DNA of 64,000 nucleotides from JADJOM01 sp963817435 (lineage in GTDB: Bacteria > Gemmatimonadota > Gemmatimonadetes > Gemmatimonadales > GWC2-71-9): assembly GCA_963817435.1 (NCBI GenBank), contig CAWFNY010000001.1, positions 1,798,001-1,862,000 on the forward strand, written 5' to 3'. Positions 63,157-64,000 of this stretch are shown piece after piece (within the stretch, counting starts at the first letter, position 1; every line of letters starts with the position of its first letter). Position numbers and translations under genes: made by a program. Under the pieces are notes generated by a model. The model searched no databases, was not told the origin of the DNA, and saw only the letters and a list, made by a program, of their open reading frames with translations.

Positions 63157-64000
63157 CGAGCCACCCCAGTTGAGGGGGCGGCCCGGCCCTCGAGCGTTTC
63201 CGCGAACCGCCGGGCCACGCTGGTGAACGGGAACTCGTGGAGCAGTTGATCCATCCTTGACCAGACCAGGTCCAGATTGTGGTAGTGCCGAAACGCGGTG
63301 AGGCGGCCGCAGGGGAGTCTGGGCTGCTCGTCGTCGTACTCCCAGGGGTGGACATAGAACATCGCGGAGATCCCGCGCTCGCCCCACTGGCGGAACGCCC
63401 GGCGAAACAGGGCGAAGGGGAACTGCCGCAGATAGCCGCCGCCGGCGGCGGGAAGCCGGAGACCGAGCAGGCGTGTGGTCGTGAGCGGTAGTTCGAGCAG
63501 CGAGCCGGCGGCGCGCTCGATCAGGAATGGCGTCTCCGGCGAGAGCGGGTAGCCGTAGTCGGGGCGACGGACCGGGAAGAGGCTCGAGTCGTAGCGGTAG
63601 CCCTCCTGGAGCAGCAGATCGAACGCCCACTCGCCGCCCGGTGTGATCGAGAAGCTGGGAGCGCGAAAGCCGATACAGGGGTGCCCGCTGAGGTCCTCGA
63701 GGCGTGCCTTGGAGTCGCGGATCTCGGCGCGGAACTCATCCTGGGTGAGCGTGGTCAGCCGCCGGTGCCAGTAGCCGTGTGAGGCCACCTCGTGGCCGGC
63801 GGCGGCGATCCGGCGGACGATCCCGGGGTGTTTCTCCGCGACCCAGCCGAGGGTGAAGAAAGTGCCTTTGGCGCCGTGGCGGTCCAGCAGGTCGAGGAGG
63901 CGGTCGGTGTTGGCTTCCACCCGGGATGGATAGCTGTCCCACGCTTTGCGGTTGACGATTCCCTCGAAGGCCACCACCTGGAAATAATCCTCCACATCCA
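63153..64000 (-). CDS. XrtA-associated polysaccharide deacetylase (DUF3473 type), N-terminus beyond window
   Basis: About 282 residues are inside the window; the frame stays open to 64000 with DVEDYFQV at the edge, so probably fewer than ten residues are missing. Motifs are complete: DVED (catalytic Asp), GHEVASHGYWHRR (metal histidines), GFRAPSFSI, SGHPC, YVHPWEYDDEQP. This family accompanies exosortase A (EpsH-like) and PEP-CTERM proteins. It is the intact relative of the domain in the 22007-23728 fusion, and useful for comparison of the lost residues there. It heads the visible right-hand minus operon. Confidence 0.9.
   Translation of the reverse strand, partial: DVEDYFQVVAFEGIVNRKAWDSYPSRVEANTDRLLDLLDRHGAKGTFFTLGWVAEKHPGIVRRIAAAGHEVASHGYWHRRLTTLTQDEFRAEIRDSKARLEDLSGHPCIGFRAPSFSITPGGEWAFDLLLQEGYRYDSSLFPVRRPDYGYPLSPETPFLIERAAGSLLELPLTTTRLLGLRLPAAGGGYLRQFPFALFRRAFRQWGERGISAMFYVHPWEYDDEQPRLPCGRLTAFRHYHNLDLVWSRMDQLLHEFPFTSVARRFAETLEGRAAPSTGVAR

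Noticed and set aside
1..64000. tRNA, rRNA, transposase, integrase or phage genes
   Set aside because: I looked for cloverleaf-like sequence, rRNA signatures and DDE or recombinase motifs and found none that I can support.

Overview
The window is very GC-rich, gene-dense bacterial DNA that reads throughout as an extracellular or cell-surface polysaccharide locus. No rRNA, tRNA or other phylogenetic marker is present. The mix of genes (Wzx/Wzy-type assembly, exosortase-A-associated deacetylase and FemAB proteins, many membrane glycosyltransferases, Ig-repeat lipoprotein, sulfate activation) would suit a Gram-negative soil phylum such as Gemmatimonadota, but that is inference and should be tested by homology.

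Left part (1-21.6 kb, all minus strand): a PAP phosphatase (cysQ, cut by the window edge) and a CysN GTPase fused to a degenerate APS-kinase-like domain; a radical SAM/SPASM protein; a GT2; a 50-residue membrane protein; a membrane protein with a spermidine-synthase-like domain; an alkaline-phosphatase-superfamily membrane enzyme; a GT39-like membrane protein; two adjacent small two-helix membrane paralogues; a GT2/deacetylase pair; a nucleotide-sugar epimerase; then two GT4 glycosyltransferases and an FAD oxidoreductase whose frames are broken many times; a GT2 and a short GT-A-only protein.

Middle (22-32.8 kb, plus): an operon of XrtA-type deacetylase-GT2 fusion, FAD amine-oxidase-like protein, deacetylase, asparagine synthetase-like amidotransferase, nucleotide-sugar dehydrogenase and two GT39-like membrane proteins. 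A convergent GT39/GT4 pair follows (32.9-35.8 kb, minus). Then a second plus operon (35.9-42.6 kb): Wzx flippase, GT4, deacetylase, hexapeptide acyltransferase and an unusual six-hairpin/formyltransferase fusion.

Right part (42.7-64 kb): a PAPS sulfotransferase and a GT4 diverging from a repeat- and hairpin-rich spacer; a four-gene overlapping cassette (deacetylase, ATP-grasp, PHP, GT2); a fused Gfo/Idh/MocA-SDR protein; two divergent cellulose-synthase-like GT2s; two surface proteins sharing a jelly-roll-like domain, one on a six-Ig-repeat lipoprotein stalk; and a minus operon of deacetylase, Wzy/ligase, second sulfotransferase, DegT aminotransferase, FemAB protein and XrtA-associated deacetylase (cut by the right edge).

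Read together: nucleotide sugars are made (epimerase, dehydrogenase, Gfo/SDR, DegT), amidated, acylated or formylated, assembled by soluble and membrane glycosyltransferases, flipped by Wzx, polymerised by Wzy, and decorated by deacetylation and sulfation; CysN and CysQ would support the PAPS cycle. A striking technical feature is that at least a dozen genes carry frameshifts, and every one I could resolve with confidence is a one-base insertion, which points to sequence error more than to gene decay.
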